64,000 bases of DNA from Lactococcus ileimucosae (GCF_943193185.1 NZ_CALPDE010000005.1:39644-103643), one strand, 5' to 3'; positions 8,458-20,434 are shown, counted from the first letter of the stretch. Notes: generated by a model not told the origin, from the sequence alone. Numbers and translations are program-made.

Positions 8458-10008
8458 TTAATGGCGGAAATGTCTCACACCTGTAAAGACCATCGTGAGG
8501 CCATACTTGTCACACGCTTCAATGACTTCTTGATCACGAACGGAACCACCCGGTTGTACAATTGCTTTGATGCCAGATTTGGCAATCTCGTCAATATTAT
8601 CTGCAAAGGGAAAGAAGGCGTCAGAAGCAATCACAGTATTATCTAGACCTTTTTCTTGAGCGGCTTCGATTGCTATTTTCACTGAAGCTACACGGTTGGT
8701 TTGACCAGGTCCAACCCCAAGTGTTTGATGCTCATTTGTAACAATGATACCGTTAGACTTCACATACTTGACCGCTTTCCATGCAAATTTTAAGGCTTCC
8801 CATTGTTCCTTATCTGGTTGGGCTTGCGTTGCTACTGTCCAACTTTCTGGTTGTTCTGCAACAACATCTTGCTCCTGTACTAAAACACCACCAAGCACAC
8901 CTGTAATCATCGCTTCTCTTTCTGATGCTACAATTTGTGCAAAATCAAGCGTAAGCAAACGGATATTTTTCTTTTTTGTCAAAATTGCCAGAGCCTCATC
9001 AGAAAACGTTGGGGCGATAATGATTTCTAAAAAGATTTTGCTCATTTTCTCAGCTGTTTTTTGGTCGACTGGGCGATTTAAAACGACGATACCTCCGAAG
9101 ATAGAGACAGGATCGGCCTCATAAGCGTAATCCCAAGCCTGCTCAATCGTTTCCGCCTGGCCAATGCCGCAAGGATTCATATGCTTAAGCGCCACAACGG
9201 TCGGTTGCTCCGTAAAATCACGCGCAATCTGCAGTGCTGCATCCGTATCACGCACATTGTTGTAAGATAATTCTTTGCCGTGCAATTGCACACTTTGCCC
9301 AATCGAATATGCAGTTGGAAGGGCATTTTCATAAAAATCTGCATCTTGTTGTGGATTTTCACCATAACGCATCCCTTGTTTTAAATCATAGGTCAGTGTC
9401 AACTTTTCAGGCTTTTCCTCTTGATCAGAAAACTTTTCTGTTAAATATTGTGCAATGAGCGCATCATAAGCAGCAGTATGTCGAAAAACTTTGGCAGCCA
9501 AACGTTGACGAAGCTCTAAGCTGGTTTCCCCAGCTTTTTCGAATTCTTCGAGAACTGCAGAATAATCTTCTGGATCAACAAGAACAGTAACGTCTGCATG
9601 ATTTTTAGCTGCAGAACGTAACATTGAAGGACCACCAATATCAATATTCTCGACAATTGTTTGATAATCAGCTCCTGACAAGAGCGTCTCTTTGAAAGGA
9701 TAAAGATTGACAACAACCAAGTCAATGGGTGTAATATTGTGCTCTTCCAAAGCAGCTACGTGACTGTCCAAATCACGTCGGGCCAAAAGTCCGCCATGAA
9801 TCATTGGATGCAATGTTTTCACACGGCCATCCATCATTTCCGGAAAATGCGTGACTTCTTCAATCGCTAAGGTTGCAATACCTGCTTCATCCAAAGCCTT
9901 TTTTGTTCCGCCGGTTGAGATAATTTCAAAACCGAGTTTACTTAAAGACTCCCCCAATTCAACGATTCCATTTTTATCCGACACACTGATAAGCGCACGT
10001 TTAGTCAT
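8458..10008 (-). CDS. purH: AICAR transformylase / IMP cyclohydrolase
   Basis: Bifunctional enzyme for the last two steps to IMP. The N-terminal MGS-like cyclohydrolase domain (about 1-150, opening [15 protein letters not shown] and with STGGT) is followed by the formyltransferase domain, which has the catalytic KHMNPCG motif near residue 275. At 516 residues it is full length. It is the last gene of the purC operon, 40 bp after purN with no terminator between, and ends at the shared hairpin with treR. Confidence 0.97.
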   Translation of the reverse strand: MTKRALISVSDKNGIVELGESLSKLGFEIISTGGTKKALDEAGIATLAIEEVTHFPEMMDGRVKTLHPMIHGGLLARRDLDSHVAALEEHNITPIDLVVVNLYPFKETLLSGADYQTIVENIDIGGPSMLRSAAKNHADVTVLVDPEDYSAVLEEFEKAGETSLELRQRLAAKVFRHTAAYDALIAQYLTEKFSDQEEKPEKLTLTYDLKQGMRYGENPQQDADFYENALPTAYSIGQSVQLHGKELSYNNVRDTDAALQIARDFTEQPTVVALKHMNPCGIGQAETIEQAWDYAYEADPVSIFGGIVVLNRPVDQKTAEKMSKIFLEIIIAPTFSDEALAILTKKKNIRLLTLDFAQIVASEREAMITGVLGGVLVQEQDVVAEQPESWTVATQAQPDKEQWEALKFAWKAVKYVKSNGIIVTNEHQTLGVGPGQTNRVASVKIAIEAAQEKGLDNTVIASDAFFPFADNIDEIAKSGIKAIVQPGGSVRDQEVIEACDKYGLTMVFTGVRHFRH

Positions 10009-10048
10009 TTTTATTCCTTTTCTATTTTTAAGTTTATAATAGCTCTTA

Positions 10049-10591
10049 CTATTTTTTGATAAGGCTTCGCACTACTTTTATATACAATTCATGCTCTGTT
10101 TGATGGAGCTTTTTTTCATATTCGACGAGTTCTGGATGATAATCAAGCTGCTGCTGGGCTAAAATTTCTCCTGTATCGACTCCAGAATCCACCCAATGAA
10201 CGGTGATTCCCAAGCCTTCTTGAGCTTGCCAGGATTCCTCTAACGCATGAGCTGAACCCGCAAAAGCTGGCAGATAAGAGGGATGGATATTAATGATTCG
10301 GCCTTCATAAGCTTGCAAAAGAGTGGGACCAACAATTTTCATATAACCTGCAAGACAAACCAAATCAATCTGATGCTCACGGAGCAAAGCAACTAAGGCT
10401 TCTTCGTAACTCTGCTTATTAGCAAAAGATTTTAGTGTAAAGCTGACGGCAGCTATATTGAGCTTCTGAGCTCTTTGTAGAGCATAAGCCTCAGTCTTAT
10501 CCGAGAACAAAAGCTGAATTTCTGTGGGAAAGGCTTGGGCAAGGGCTTGAAAGTTAGATCCTGAGCCAGAGGCAAAAACGGCAATCCTCAT
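10049..10591 (-). CDS. purN: Phosphoribosylglycinamide formyltransferase
   Basis: Transfers a formyl group from 10-formyl-THF to GAR. The GSGSNFQAL phosphate loop (8-16), [10 protein letters not shown] catalytic region and [13 protein letters not shown] are all present. The open frame extends 18 codons upstream into purM, but the ATG at 10591 overlaps the purM stop as ATGA and gives the canonical start [11 protein letters not shown]; 180 residues is usual. Confidence 0.96.
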   Translation of the reverse strand: MRIAVFASGSGSNFQALAQAFPTEIQLLFSDKTEAYALQRAQKLNIAAVSFTLKSFANKQSYEEALVALLREHQIDLVCLAGYMKIVGPTLLQAYEGRIINIHPSYLPAFAGSAHALEESWQAQEGLGITVHWVDSGVDTGEILAQQQLDYHPELVEYEKKLHQTEHELYIKVVRSLIKK

Positions 10592-11601
10592 TTTATAATT
10601 ACCGCTTGTTTCACACGAGGAGTAATTTTTCCGATTTCGTAGCATTTTACTCTTTGCTTCACTTCTTCAGCCTGTTCTGGGGCAACAGCGAGGACCATGC
10701 CAATTCCCATATTGAAAATCTGGAACATTTCGTCATGAGGAACTTGACCGTATTTCTCCAAAGCTTTGAAAATAGGCAAAATCTCCCAGCTCTCTTCTTT
10801 AATTTCAGCTGCTAATTGATCACTAAACATCCGCGGAAGATTTTCATAAAAACCACCTCCTGTAATATGTGATATCCCCTTAATCATGTTGTCCTTTATA
10901 AGTGGCAACAGCTCTTGAACGTAAATATGAGTGGGTTCAAGCAACTCTTCTTCGAGGGGACGTTCCAGCTCAGGAAGAATTTCTTGTTTATCAAAATCTT
11001 TAAAGATTTTCCGAACGAGTGAGTAACCGTTCGAATGAATGCCGGAGGAAGGAAGTCCTAATAAGATATCACCTGCCTCAACATTCTTGGGGCCATCAAT
11101 TAGGGCTGACTTTTCGGCAATACCGACAGCAAAACCTGCAAGGTCATAGTCATCTGTATCATACATATCTGGCATTTCTGCTGTTTCGCCACCAATCAAG
11201 GCTGCACCTGACTGCAAACATCCTTGGGCAACACCTGCGACCACTTTTTCCAGCTTTTCCGGTTGGTTTTTTCCAGTAGCGATATAGTCAAGAAAGTAGA
11301 GAGGCTCAGCTCCTGCTGCAATGATATCATTGACACACATGGCTACACAATCAATCCCAATCGTGTCATGTTTATCTGCTTCAATAGCCAGCATCAGCTT
11401 TGTGCCTACACCGTCCGTTCCAGAGATGAGTACCGGCTCCTTAACATCAAGGCTTGAAAGATCAAATGCCGCTCCAAATCCTCCAAGTCCTCCAAGAACG
11501 CCAAGTCTCTTCGTTTTTTCGGCATGTTTTTTTATGCGATCAACCACTTGGTAACCCGCTTCAACATCAACTCCAGCCTTTGCATAAGCATTTTTAGACA
11601 T
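10588..11601 (-). CDS. purM: Phosphoribosylformylglycinamidine cyclo-ligase (AIR synthetase)
   Basis: Closes the imidazole ring using ATP. Family landmarks are [11 protein letters not shown] at the N terminus, [11 protein letters not shown] near residue 60, [11 protein letters not shown] near 140 and [13 protein letters not shown] near 245. At 337 residues it is full length. Its start overlaps the purF stop by 8 bases and its end overlaps purN by 4, showing tight translational coupling in the pur operon. Confidence 0.97.
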   Translation of the reverse strand: MSKNAYAKAGVDVEAGYQVVDRIKKHAEKTKRLGVLGGLGGFGAAFDLSSLDVKEPVLISGTDGVGTKLMLAIEADKHDTIGIDCVAMCVNDIIAAGAEPLYFLDYIATGKNQPEKLEKVVAGVAQGCLQSGAALIGGETAEMPDMYDTDDYDLAGFAVGIAEKSALIDGPKNVEAGDILLGLPSSGIHSNGYSLVRKIFKDFDKQEILPELERPLEEELLEPTHIYVQELLPLIKDNMIKGISHITGGGFYENLPRMFSDQLAAEIKEESWEILPIFKALEKYGQVPHDEMFQIFNMGIGMVLAVAPEQAEEVKQRVKCYEIGKITPRVKQAVIIK

Positions 11602-13009
11602 TTTTTCCTCCTAAAGATTTCAGGTAATTTTCTTCGTAATCGTAAAGTGGCGTCGGATATATACCGTCAAAGTAAGACAGACAGAGATTATCGTGGCCAA
11701 TGGCCTCAACTAACCCTTCTTGACTTAAAAAAGTAAGACTATCTGCTCCAATAATTTGGCAAATTTCATCGACTGAGTGATTGGCTGCAATCAACTCTTC
11801 TCGCTTTTGAATATCGATACCATAAAAGCAGGGATAAGCAAGCGGTGGGCTCGCAATTACAACGTGGACTTCAGCAGCGCCAGCATCTTTAAGTAAACGC
11901 ACGATTCGTCTGCTTGTCGTTCCACGTACAATAGAATCGTCTACCATGATGACCTTTTTACCTTCGACTACACTGGAAACAGCCGAGAGCTTCATCCGTA
12001 CACCTTGTTCTCTTAGTTCTTGTGTAGGCTGAATAAATGTACGTGCCACATATTGATTCTTAATCAAACCCATTTCGTAAGGTAATCCAGATTCTTCTGC
12101 ATATCCTGATGCTGCTGAGAGCGATGAGTTTGGCACACCAATGACCATATCTGCATCTATTTGAGCTTCACGTGCCAGAATACGTCCTGATTGTTTACGT
12201 GCTGTATGGACATTGACACCTGCAATAACACTGTCCGGACGTGCAAAGTAAATATACTCCATTGAACAGATTTGTGTATTGGTCTTATCTGTAAACTGCT
12301 CAACATGCAAGCCTTGATCATTAATTTGAATAATCTGACCCGGTTTGACTTCCTGAACAAACTCTGCACCTATAACATCAAAGGCACAGGTTTCACTGGC
12401 TACAACGAGCGCACCGTTAGACATTTTCCCAATAGATAAAGGACGGAAGCCATTAGGATCAAGAGCTGCAATCAGCGAATCTTCTGTCATTAAGAGATAA
12501 GCAAAGCCACCTTTCACAGTATTCAAAGCTTCCTTTACTTTTCCCATAAATTCAGGATGATGGCTACGTCGAATCAAATGCGCCAAAATTTCCGTGTCTG
12601 AACTTGAAGAAAAGATTGCACCTTGTGCTTCTAACTCACGTCGTAGCGACAGGGCATTGGTCAAGTTGCCGTTATGGGCTAAACCAAGTTGCGTGTCTTG
12701 AAATTTAAAGTGGAAAGGCTGAATGTTGTTTAATTCTGCTGAGCCTGCTGTGGCATAGCGCACATGCCCCATAGCTGCTTTCCCTGACAATTTTTGCAAA
12801 TCTTTTTCGTGACGAAAAACTTCTGTCACTAAGCCTAAATCACGATGTCGCTGAAGTTGCCCTTCATTATTTGACAGAATGCCAGCACCTTCTTGTCCTC
12901 TGTGTTGCAAGGCATGAAGCCCAAAATAAGTCAGTTGTGCAGCTTCAGGATGTCCCCAGATGCCAAAAACACCGCATTCTTCGTTTAAGGACTTTACTTC
13001 ATAAGGCAT
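11594..13009 (-). CDS. purF: Amidophosphoribosyltransferase
   Basis: First committed step of purine synthesis: makes phosphoribosylamine from PRPP and glutamine. The Ntn-type glutaminase begins at Cys12 after an 11-residue propeptide that is presumably cleaved, and the PRPP-binding [13 protein letters not shown] motif lies near 350. The C-terminal region has the conserved cysteines of the Bacillus-type enzyme that hold an iron-sulfur cluster (for example YPCFYGID). Length is 471. It overlaps purL by 16 bases and purM by 8. Confidence 0.97.
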   Translation of the reverse strand: MPYEVKSLNEECGVFGIWGHPEAAQLTYFGLHALQHRGQEGAGILSNNEGQLQRHRDLGLVTEVFRHEKDLQKLSGKAAMGHVRYATAGSAELNNIQPFHFKFQDTQLGLAHNGNLTNALSLRRELEAQGAIFSSSSDTEILAHLIRRSHHPEFMGKVKEALNTVKGGFAYLLMTEDSLIAALDPNGFRPLSIGKMSNGALVVASETCAFDVIGAEFVQEVKPGQIIQINDQGLHVEQFTDKTNTQICSMEYIYFARPDSVIAGVNVHTARKQSGRILAREAQIDADMVIGVPNSSLSAASGYAEESGLPYEMGLIKNQYVARTFIQPTQELREQGVRMKLSAVSSVVEGKKVIMVDDSIVRGTTSRRIVRLLKDAGAAEVHVVIASPPLAYPCFYGIDIQKREELIAANHSVDEICQIIGADSLTFLSQEGLVEAIGHDNLCLSYFDGIYPTPLYDYEENYLKSLGGKNV

Positions 13010-15210
13010 GGAATCGCTCCTTCATAAATCGCTTTTGCTTCTTCAGTCGATAGGAAAATTTCGCCGTCTTTTGCCGAAATTTTAATTTCTGACTTCTCTG
13101 TAACCTGCCCTAACTTGCTTGCTTTACCTGCCATCAGTTCTTCAAAGTTCTTTTCATCTTCTGGATGAACCGAGAGGATAAAGCGCCCTTGACTTTCAGA
13201 GAAGAGTTGTGATGCATTGCCATCAAAATGAACCGAAATTCCTTTATTGTTTGCAATAGCCGACTCGACAAGAGCAACGGCTAAACCACCTTCAGACAAA
13301 TCATGCGCTGATTGAATGAGACCCGCTTGGATTGCTTTTAGTACGCATTCCTGATTTTCTTTTTCAGCTTGCAGATCAAAGTTCAGCGTACCTGAAAGCT
13401 CTCCTGTCATCATTTTTTGAATTTCAGACCCAGAGAAATCATCTGCAGTATCCCCGATAAGATAAATTAAGTCACCTGTTTCTTTAAAATCCTGTGTCGT
13501 AATATGTGCAACATCTTCAATCAGGCCAACCATCCCAATCATTGGTGTCGGTAAAATAGATTGACCGTTCGTTTCGTTATAGAGGGAAACGTTGCCCGAG
13601 ATAACCGGGGTGGATAGGACACGGCAAGATTCCGAAATGCCATCACACGCCTTGCTTAACTCATAAAATTGCTCCGGCTTTTCTGGATTACCAAAGTTCA
13701 GGCAGTCTGTAATAGCTAAAGGTTTCCCTCCTGAAGCGATGATATTTCGTGCTGCTTCTGCGACCGCTATTTGCCCACCAATTTCGGGATTCAGGTAGAG
13801 ATAGCGCGCATTACAGTCTGTTGTCATCGCTAAAGCTTTATTGGAATGGCGGAGGCGAATAACTGCTGCATCAGAACCTGGCGCAACAACTGTATTTGTC
13901 ATTACACGGCTATCATAAGTTTCGTAAATACTGCGCTTGCTCGCAATTGTTGGTTGATTCAGGAGTTCTTTGAGAACCTCTGTTGCGTTTGCGATTTCAG
14001 GGATAAATTTTTCAGCTTTTTCAAATTCAGCAATGCGTGCGGGCTCTTTCATTTCACGATAATAAACCGGTGCATCCTCAGCTAAAGAGTCTACTGGAAT
14101 TTCAGCAACCTTTTCTCCTTGATGGAACAATGTGTACATCCCGTCGTCAGTGACTTCACCGATATTTACCGCATCAAGTTCGTATTTTTTGAAGAGGTCA
14201 ACGATTTCATCTTCATGTCCTTTTTTAATGCAAAGCACCATACGTTCTTGCGATTCTGAAAGCATCATTTCGTATGGTGTCATATTCGTCTCACGTTGTG
14301 GCACTAAATCTAAATTAAGTTTCAAACCCGATCCAGCTTTCGAAGCCATTTCCGAAGTTGAAGAAACTAATCCAGCAGCACCCATATCTTGAATGCCGAC
14401 AAGAATATCCGAATGATTATGAATGACTTCGAGACAAGCCTCTAACAAAAGTTTTTCCATAAAAGGATCGCCCACTTGAACGGCAGAACGTTGTGTTTCA
14501 GAACCTGAACCAAACTCCTGAGAGGCAAAGGAAGCACCATGAATGCCGTCACGTCCTGTTTTCGCACCGACATACATGATTGTGTTGCCCACACCTTTGG
14601 CTTGTCCTTTTTGGATGTGCTTATGCTCAATCAAGCCCACACACATCACGTTCACTAAAGGATTTCCCGCATAAGATTCATCAAAAGCTACTTCTCCACC
14701 TACTGTCGGAATACCGATACAGTTACCATATCCTGCTATTCCAGCTGTCACACGGTCAACAATGTGACGCGTTTTAGCATTATCAATCTGACCAAAGCGA
14801 AGGCTGTCCAAAAGAGCAACTGGACGTGCGCCCATCGAAAAGATATCTCGAATAATGCCGCCAGAACCTGTTGCCGCACCTTCATAGGGCTCAACATAGC
14901 TCGGGTGGTTGTGTGATTCTGCCTTGAAAACAACTGCCCAATCGTCACCAATATCAACGACACCTGCACCTTCACCTGGTCCCATAAGTACTTGTGGGCC
15001 TTCTGTTGGAAATTTTTTCAAGACAGGTTTTGAATTTTTATAGCAACAATGCTCTGACCACATCACGGCATACATGCCTGTTTCTGTAAAGTTAGGCAAG
15101 CGACCACTAAGAATCTCATTTTTAATTTTAGAGTATTCTTCATCAGTCAAGCCCCATTCACGATAAATTTTTGATGTTTGGATTTGTTCTGGACTCATTT
15201 CACCGCTCAT
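12994..15210 (-). CDS. purL: FGAM synthase subunit PurL (small type)
   Basis: ATP-dependent synthetase subunit that turns FGAR into FGAM. The 738-residue form is the small PurL, which needs separate PurQ and PurS, both encoded directly upstream. Visible are the [12 protein letters not shown] motif near 48, KAESHNHPS near 95 and a second AIRS-like half from about 400 with [13 protein letters not shown]. Its start overlaps the purQ stop by 4 bases. Confidence 0.97.
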   Translation of the reverse strand: MSGEMSPEQIQTSKIYREWGLTDEEYSKIKNEILSGRLPNFTETGMYAVMWSEHCCYKNSKPVLKKFPTEGPQVLMGPGEGAGVVDIGDDWAVVFKAESHNHPSYVEPYEGAATGSGGIIRDIFSMGARPVALLDSLRFGQIDNAKTRHIVDRVTAGIAGYGNCIGIPTVGGEVAFDESYAGNPLVNVMCVGLIEHKHIQKGQAKGVGNTIMYVGAKTGRDGIHGASFASQEFGSGSETQRSAVQVGDPFMEKLLLEACLEVIHNHSDILVGIQDMGAAGLVSSTSEMASKAGSGLKLNLDLVPQRETNMTPYEMMLSESQERMVLCIKKGHEDEIVDLFKKYELDAVNIGEVTDDGMYTLFHQGEKVAEIPVDSLAEDAPVYYREMKEPARIAEFEKAEKFIPEIANATEVLKELLNQPTIASKRSIYETYDSRVMTNTVVAPGSDAAVIRLRHSNKALAMTTDCNARYLYLNPEIGGQIAVAEAARNIIASGGKPLAITDCLNFGNPEKPEQFYELSKACDGISESCRVLSTPVISGNVSLYNETNGQSILPTPMIGMVGLIEDVAHITTQDFKETGDLIYLIGDTADDFSGSEIQKMMTGELSGTLNFDLQAEKENQECVLKAIQAGLIQSAHDLSEGGLAVALVESAIANNKGISVHFDGNASQLFSESQGRFILSVHPEDEKNFEELMAGKASKLGQVTEKSEIKISAKDGEIFLSTEEAKAIYEGAIPCLMK

Positions 15211-15887
15211 TGTGGTGCTCCTTCTTCTACAAAATTTTTTAAGATACTGGCAAACATTTTTCTACCATCATTTCCACCCAATAGGGATTCTACAGCGCGT
15301 TCTGGATGGGGCATCATCCCCAAAACATTCCCTTCTTGATTACAAATACCAGCAATATCTAAAGCTGAACCGTTAGGGTTTCCATTTGCATAAGTGAAAA
15401 CGATTTGTCCGTTTTCTTTTAAATCTGCCAAAGTTTGTTCATCCGCAATATACTTCCCTTCCCCATGTGCGATGGGCAAACTAATCACTTCATCTTTAGA
15501 AAATTCCGTTGTAAATTTTGAATCATTATTTACTTTTAAGTTTTGCCACTTTGAAACAAACTTTAAGCTGTCATTTTGAATCAATGCTCCAGGTAAAAGT
15601 CCTGCTTCAATAAGAATTTGAAAGCCATTGCAGGTACCAAAGACAGGTTTCCCCTCTGCTGCCAAACGTTTAATTTCAGGCATAACATTAGAAAAGGAAG
15701 CAATAGCCCCGCAACGTAGATAGTCACCATAGCTGAACCCACCAGGGATGAGCACCGCATCAAATCCAGCAAGAGAACGTTCTTCATGCCAAACAAACTC
15801 GGCTTCTGCCTGCATGACATCACGAATGGCCCAGAGGAGGTCAAAATCACAATTTGACCCAGGAAATTGAATAACTGCAAATTTCAT
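15207..15887 (-). CDS. purQ: FGAM synthase glutaminase subunit PurQ
   Basis: Class I glutamine amidotransferase that feeds ammonia to PurL. The catalytic Cys86 in [10 protein letters not shown] and the His-Glu pair in [10 protein letters not shown] are visible. A GTG lies one codon upstream at 15890, but the ATG at 15887 shares a base with the purS stop and was preferred. It gives 226 residues. Confidence 0.96.
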   Translation of the reverse strand: MKFAVIQFPGSNCDFDLLWAIRDVMQAEAEFVWHEERSLAGFDAVLIPGGFSYGDYLRCGAIASFSNVMPEIKRLAAEGKPVFGTCNGFQILIEAGLLPGALIQNDSLKFVSKWQNLKVNNDSKFTTEFSKDEVISLPIAHGEGKYIADEQTLADLKENGQIVFTYANGNPNGSALDIAGICNQEGNVLGMMPHPERAVESLLGGNDGRKMFASILKNFVEEGAPQ

Positions 15888-16129
15888 CACTGCACCACCT
15901 CAACCTTGTAAGTTTCCATGTTTGGATTTGCTAATAATTTTTCAGCTATCTCTTCCACTTTCTTCACGGCAGTTTGAGGCTCATCATCAACTTCGATTTC
16001 AAAATATTTTCCAACGCGAATATCTTGAATTTCAGAGTAGCCCAGCTTTTGAGTTGCTGCCTTGATGGCTTGTCCTTGCGGATCCAAAATTGATTTTTTA
16101 TAGGTTACGTAAACTTCTACTTTGCTCAT
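15887..16129 (-). CDS. purS: FGAM synthase subunit PurS
   Basis: Small subunit that bridges PurL and Pur[18 protein letters not shown] and YFEIEVDD are family hallmarks. An ATG at 16147 would add six charged residues; the ATG at 16129 gives the usual 80-residue protein beginning [10 protein letters not shown]. Both have only weak ribosome binding sites, so the start is not certain. Confidence 0.93.
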   Translation of the reverse strand: MSKVEVYVTYKKSILDPQGQAIKAATQKLGYSEIQDIRVGKYFEIEVDDEPQTAVKKVEEIAEKLLANPNMETYKVEVVQ

Positions 16130-16183
16130 TTTCTCTTTCTCATTCACTTTCTTTTATTTTTCTCTATGGATATAGCTTAAATC

Positions 16184-16900
16184 TTACAATTCTTTTTCTT
16201 CTTGAAGGGCTGTGAGTACGCGACTGTATACTTCAATCAAATCTCCAATATTACGACGGAAAACATCTTTATCCAAATGGTTCCCCTCCGCATCCCAAAG
16301 GCGGCAGGTATCTGGCGAAATTTCATCTGCCAAGATAATTTCGCCTTCTGCTGTACGACCAAATTCGAGTTTGAAGTCGACCAGACTTAAGCCGATTTTT
16401 GCCCATATTTTTTGGAGAAGTGCATTGATTTTTAGTGTTTCTGTCTTGATGAATTCCAATTCTTCTGGTTGGGAAAGTTCAAGAAAATAGACATGTGCAT
16501 CATTGATAAAAGGATCATCCAGTGCATCAGATTTGTAATAAAATTCAATAATGGGTTGCGGAAGAACTTCGCCTTCTTCCAAACCAAATCGCTTCGCAAA
16601 GGAGCCTGCAACACGATTTCTCAAAACTACTTCCAGAGGTATAATTTCAACCTTTCGGTTCAATTGTTCGGTTTTGGACAATTGTTCGATAAAGCTTGTC
16701 TGTATTTGTTCGGCGTTTAATTTTTGAAAAATCAAGGATGTGATTTGATTGTTCAATGCTCCTTTGCCTTTAATTTCTTCTTTTCTTTTACCATTAAGTG
16801 CCGTAGCGTTATCACAATACTCCACCCAAACCAGCTGTTTATCCTCTGTTTCATAAAGCTTCTTAGCTTTACCTTCATAAAGCAAGCGTCCCTTTCTCAC
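16184..16900 (-). CDS. purC: SAICAR synthetase
   Basis: Condenses CAIR with aspartate using [16 protein letters not shown] at the N terminus, [17 protein letters not shown] near 95 and [10 protein letters not shown] near 203 identify it. First gene of purCSQLFMNH, 238 residues. It starts with GTG; GAGGAGG lies 6 bases upstream. A promoter with TAGAAT and an upstream PurBox point to PurR activation. A perfect PurBox consensus also occurs inside its coding region. Confidence 0.97.
   Translation of the reverse strand: MRKGRLLYEGKAKKLYETEDKQLVWVEYCDNATALNGKRKEEIKGKGALNNQITSLIFQKLNAEQIQTSFIEQLSKTEQLNRKVEIIPLEVVLRNRVAGSFAKRFGLEEGEVLPQPIIEFYYKSDALDDPFINDAHVYFLELSQPEELEFIKTETLKINALLQKIWAKIGLSLVDFKLEFGRTAEGEIILADEISPDTCRLWDAEGNHLDKDVFRRNIGDLIEVYSRVLTALQEEKEL
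16663..16675 (-). promoter_or_regulatory. PurBox consensus inside purC
   Basis: Minus-strand AAAACCGAACAAT is a 13/13 match to AWWWCCGAACWWT, within codons for Lys-Thr-Glu-Gln. Further GAAC-containing partial matches lie within 40 bp. It could be a second PurR contact or chance, since those codons are common in this protein. Confidence 0.35.
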
Positions 16901-16929
16901 GATATGCCTCCTCTTTATTTTATAATTTC

Positions 16930-16935
16930 ATTCTA
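16930..16935 (-). promoter_or_regulatory. purC promoter -10 element
   Basis: TAGAAT on the minus strand, start site near 16923. The -35 position holds only the T-tract of the preceding terminator, consistent with activator dependence. The PurBox centre lies 64 bp upstream of this box. Confidence 0.7.
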
Positions 16936-16952
16936 ACCTTATTTAGAGTACA

Positions 16953-16988
16953 AAAAAAGATATTACTTGTGAAAGCAATATCTTTTTT
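16953..16988 (-). terminator. Terminator of the ASCH gene
   Basis: Twelve-bp stem AAAAAAGATATT/AATATCTTTTTT with an inner 3-bp extension, and a T-tract on the minus strand. It stands between the PurBox and the -10 of purC. Confidence 0.88.
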
Positions 16989-16992
16989 GAAT

Positions 16993-17005
16993 ATCGTTCG
17001 CTTTT
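16993..17005 (-). promoter_or_regulatory. PurBox upstream of purC
   Basis: Minus-strand AAAAGCGAACGAT matches AWWWCCGAACWWT at 11 of 13 positions. Centred 76 bp upstream of the inferred start, and touching the stop codon of the upstream gene, exactly as at purD. The identical spacing raises confidence despite two mismatches. Confidence 0.75.
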
Positions 17006-17430
17006 TACGAACGTTTATATAAAAGTTCAAATTCTTCACAGACAATATCCATATCCGGAGAAAAACAACCTATCTCCCGGAAAAAGTTTTCGTGGGCTTG
17101 ACGCCAATAGGCCAGACTCCTATCTCCCTCCCCCTCTTTGAAAGCATGCTCCTCTGTTACTTTATTGAATTTAGTAATATAAACTTTGCTCGTTTGAATT
17201 GCCGCTCGGGGGCAACCTTTGCTGTCTAATAAAAGTTCATATTTCCCATCAACTTCGGGCAAATCTTCATCAGGACCATAGTCCAGTAAAGCACTCGCTG
17301 TTGCTCGTTTTTTACCTTGAAGGACAAGTTCCAATATCTCATCAGCCATTTGGGGATTATCTCCAAAGGCCCAAGCACCACCAAAGTTCTCAGGATTTAA
17401 ATTTGCTTCTTTGATAAATTCTTCGTACAT
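17005..17430 (-). CDS. ASCH domain protein
   Basis: Cytosolic protein of 141 residues with an ASCH (PUA-like, RNA-binding) fold. The family's basic GKKRATAS block (about 54-61) and late SLAYWRQAHENFF segment are visible. Such proteins are proposed to bind RNA or act on modified nucleosides; no specific role can be assigned. It is a single gene with its own terminator, just upstream of the purC PurBox. Confidence 0.8.
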   Translation of the reverse strand: MYEEFIKEANLNPENFGGAWAFGDNPQMADEILELVLQGKKRATASALLDYGPDEDLPEVDGKYELLLDSKGCPRAAIQTSKVYITKFNKVTEEHAFKEGEGDRSLAYWRQAHENFFREIGCFSPDMDIVCEEFELLYKRS

Positions 17431-17572
17431 TCTTCCTCCCAGTCTTTTTCTTATAACTTTCAGCAGCCTATTTTTCTCGGGGCAAGCTATTCTGTCAAGG
17501 GAAAGTATCCTCTAGATTCGAAACATACTCTGCAGCCATAAATCAACGTGAAGTCTGATAAAGACAGACCCC

Positions 17573-18412
17573 TTAAATTGCCAAATCAAATTTTAATTGC
17601 GGACCTACTGGTTCATAATCCACCAGTTCAAAATCTTCCGGCTTAATGTCAAAGAAATTTGTTCCATCTGGCACATTTAAAATCAAACGCGGTTCCTTTT
17701 CTGAACCCGTACGTGAAAGCAACTCATTCGCTTGCTCAAATTGATTATCGTAAATATGCAGGTTATTGACAAAGTAGAAAAACTTGCCGACTTTCCAACT
17801 GAAGTGTTTAGCCAACATCATTTGCAAAGCCACATATTGCATCGCGTTAATGTGATGTGCTACAAGCATATCGTTAGAGCGTTGAATCAAAGTGGCATCC
17901 AGATATATCTGACCATCGGCTTCACGTCTTACATCAAACATGGTTTGAAACGCACAGGGCAAAAGTCCTTCTGTTTCTTCAAAGTCTTCATATTGCCAAA
18001 GGTTAATGATATTGCGGCGGTTCCATGGATTTTTTTCCAAACCTTCGAGAAGCTTACCAATAATATTGTACTTTTTGACTGTTGCACCGTAACGCTGCCC
18101 GATGGTACCATCACCGATTCCCCATTCCGCCCAATATTTTACACCATATTTTTCTTCTAGAACATCAAGTGCACTTGTCTGATCTTGGTAAATCCACATG
18201 AGTTCTTTGATTGCCGTCTTGATCGGAATACGACGAAGAGTTGTGATAGGAAATTGGCCTTTTTCAAGATCATAAGTGACAAAAGAGCCTGTAATATATT
18301 TACTGTTGGCTGTTTGGCCGTTTTTATATTTGGGACGTGCATTTTCTGAAAACACGCCATTTTCGAGGATATTACTGATGTTTCCTTTGAAGATTTTATC
18401 TGCGTAAGTCAT
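17573..18412 (-). CDS. thyA: Thymidylate synthase
   Basis: Makes dTMP from dUMP with methylene-THF. Catalytic Cys153 is in [10 protein letters not shown]; the usual PCH histidine is alanine, a variant seen in the phi3T/Bacillus ThyA type. [16 protein letters not shown] near 195 and [12 protein letters not shown] near 223 hold dUMP-binding residues. At 279 residues it is full length. GTGAGGGAAAT precedes the ATG, and TATAAT lies about 40 bp upstream. The 142 bp before it hold no recognised feature. Confidence 0.95.
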   Translation of the reverse strand: MTYADKIFKGNISNILENGVFSENARPKYKNGQTANSKYITGSFVTYDLEKGQFPITTLRRIPIKTAIKELMWIYQDQTSALDVLEEKYGVKYWAEWGIGDGTIGQRYGATVKKYNIIGKLLEGLEKNPWNRRNIINLWQYEDFEETEGLLPCAFQTMFDVRREADGQIYLDATLIQRSNDMLVAHHINAMQYVALQMMLAKHFSWKVGKFFYFVNNLHIYDNQFEQANELLSRTGSEKEPRLILNVPDGTNFFDIKPEDFELVDYEPVGPQLKFDLAI

Positions 18413-18583
18413 ATTTCCCTCACTTCAATTATTTATTTATGACTAACATTATATCATATTATGAATTGAGCGTTTGAAGAAAGAACTCGTTTTAAGGCTC
18501 CTTCCTGTGCAGCTTTCCTCTCTAGAAAAGTAATCAGAGAAGCCTCAAAAGAATAATTTTCAGCACAAAAAACAGAATATCTT

Positions 18584-20434
18584 TTATAGCTTCTCACTCA
18601 AATACTCCCAACGCTCATACTTTACTTCCAGCTCAGCAGTAACTTGATCTAATTTCTTTTGTAACTCAGAAAGCATGCCAGCGTCTGAACCATTTTCATT
18701 CATCTCGGTGTCGATTTCTTCTATTCGTTCTTCTAATTTGGCAATATCATCTTCAATCGTTGCCCATTCTTGTTTTTCGGCCCAGGTCATGCGTGGTTTC
18801 GCATCTTCACGTACCCGTGTATCATCTTTCGGCGCTACCACCTCCACAGGAGCGGCTACTTTTGTCGCCAAGTAGTCACTGTAAGCACCAAAAAGATGGT
18901 TAATTTTTCCATCTTCAAAAGCCAAAAGTTCATTGGAAACCTTGTCTTGGAAATAACGGTCGTGACTTACGGTAATTACAGAGCCAGGGAATTTTTCAAG
19001 AAAATCTTCTAAAACTGTTAAAGTTGCAATATCCAAATCATTGGTCGGTTCGTCCAAGAGCAGAACATTAGGTTGTGTTAATAATATTTTTAAGAGGTAA
19101 AGCCGCTTCTTCTCACCACCAGAAAGTTTACGAATCAAAGTACCATGTGTGCTTCTCGGAAAGAGGAATTGTTCCAAAAGATTAACAATCGAAATTGTCT
19201 CTCCGCTAGTATTTTGGCTAGCTGAAGCTACTTCTTCCAAGAAATTAATAATTCGTTTATCCTCTTCAAGTCCACGTATTTCTTGACTGAAGTAACCAAT
19301 CTTAACAGTCTCACCGATATCCATCGTTCCTGACGTCAACTCAAGTTCTCCGGCGATAATATTGAGCAAGGTTGATTTACCTACACCATTATCCCCAACG
19401 ATCCCGACACGACTTTTATTCTGTACGATCCAGTTCAAGTCAGAAAAAATTTGACGCTCAGGAAAGGCAAAAGCTGCATTTTCAAAGTTTATGACTTTTT
19501 TCCCCAAACGTGTCGTCGCCAAGCTGATGTCTACATCGCCCAAGTCTTTATCCGTGCGCACCTCCTCTTTCAGACTTTCAAAACGGTCAATACGTGCCTG
19601 CTGCTTGATTGCTCGTGCTTGCGGAGACTTACGTATCCAAGCCAGCTCTGATTTGTAAAGCTGTTGGTTTTTATGCAGACTTGCAGCTTCACGCTCCTCT
19701 GCTTCAGCACGCTGTGCTAAATAATCTTGATAATTCCCTTGATACTCTTTGAGTTTCGACTTGTCTAGCTCAAAGATACGTGTCACCACATTGTCCAAAA
19801 AATAACGATCATGTGTCACAAAAAGCACTGTTCTCTTGCTGTTTTTTAGGTAGTTTTGCAGCCAGGCGATAGTGTCCACATCAAGGTGGTTGGTCGGCTC
19901 ATCTAACAAAAGCAAATCAGACGGATTTACCAGCGCTTGGGCCAACTGCACGCGGCGTTTTTGTCCCCCTGAAAGCGAGCCTATCTTTGAAGAAAAATCA
20001 GGCAGTTTAAGTTTTGTTAATACTGTTTTCACATCTGCTTCTACTTGCCAAGCATTTAAAGCATCCATATCGGATTGAGCACGTTCAAATTTGCTTAAGT
20101 CTTCAATATTTAAAAGTGCAGTTTCATATCTTTTTATGGCTTTCATTTGTGGGAGTGAATCATCCAAAACAGTGTCCATGATGCTTGCCGTATCATCAAA
20201 ATCTGGTTCTTGCGTCAAATAGGTAATTTTATAATCTTGTGGGTGAGTAAAAGGAGAAATGTCTCCATCAAAACCTTGAATGCCCGCAATCGTATTAAGC
20301 AAGGTTGTTTTACCTGTACCATTTGTCCCTAATAACCCAATGCGATCCAGGTCATGTATAATAAATGAAATTTTATCAAAAAGTGTTTTATCTCCCACGC
20401 TTTTTGTTAATTCTGATGCTAAAAAATCTGCCAT
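18584..20434 (-). CDS. ABC-F family ATPase, YfmR/Uup-like
   Basis: Soluble twin-ATPase of the ABC-F class, which acts on stalled ribosomes rather than on transport. Two nucleotide-binding domains are seen: GTNGTGKTT with LSGGQKRR in the first half, and GDNGVGKST with LSGGEKKR in the second, joined by a charged linker. A coiled-coil tail (about the last 65 residues, rich in Glu and Lys) is typical of Uup/YfmR. No membrane segments. The frame is open for 7 more codons, but MADFLASEL is the family start. A -10 TATAAT with TG extension lies about 40 bp upstream. Confidence 0.88.
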   Translation of the reverse strand: MADFLASELTKSVGDKTLFDKISFIIHDLDRIGLLGTNGTGKTTLLNTIAGIQGFDGDISPFTHPQDYKITYLTQEPDFDDTASIMDTVLDDSLPQMKAIKRYETALLNIEDLSKFERAQSDMDALNAWQVEADVKTVLTKLKLPDFSSKIGSLSGGQKRRVQLAQALVNPSDLLLLDEPTNHLDVDTIAWLQNYLKNSKRTVLFVTHDRYFLDNVVTRIFELDKSKLKEYQGNYQDYLAQRAEAEEREAASLHKNQQLYKSELAWIRKSPQARAIKQQARIDRFESLKEEVRTDKDLGDVDISLATTRLGKKVINFENAAFAFPERQIFSDLNWIVQNKSRVGIVGDNGVGKSTLLNIIAGELELTSGTMDIGETVKIGYFSQEIRGLEEDKRIINFLEEVASASQNTSGETISIVNLLEQFLFPRSTHGTLIRKLSGGEKKRLYLLKILLTQPNVLLLDEPTNDLDIATLTVLEDFLEKFPGSVITVSHDRYFQDKVSNELLAFEDGKINHLFGAYSDYLATKVAAPVEVVAPKDDTRVREDAKPRMTWAEKQEWATIEDDIAKLEERIEEIDTEMNENGSDAGMLSELQKKLDQVTAELEVKYERWEYLSEKL

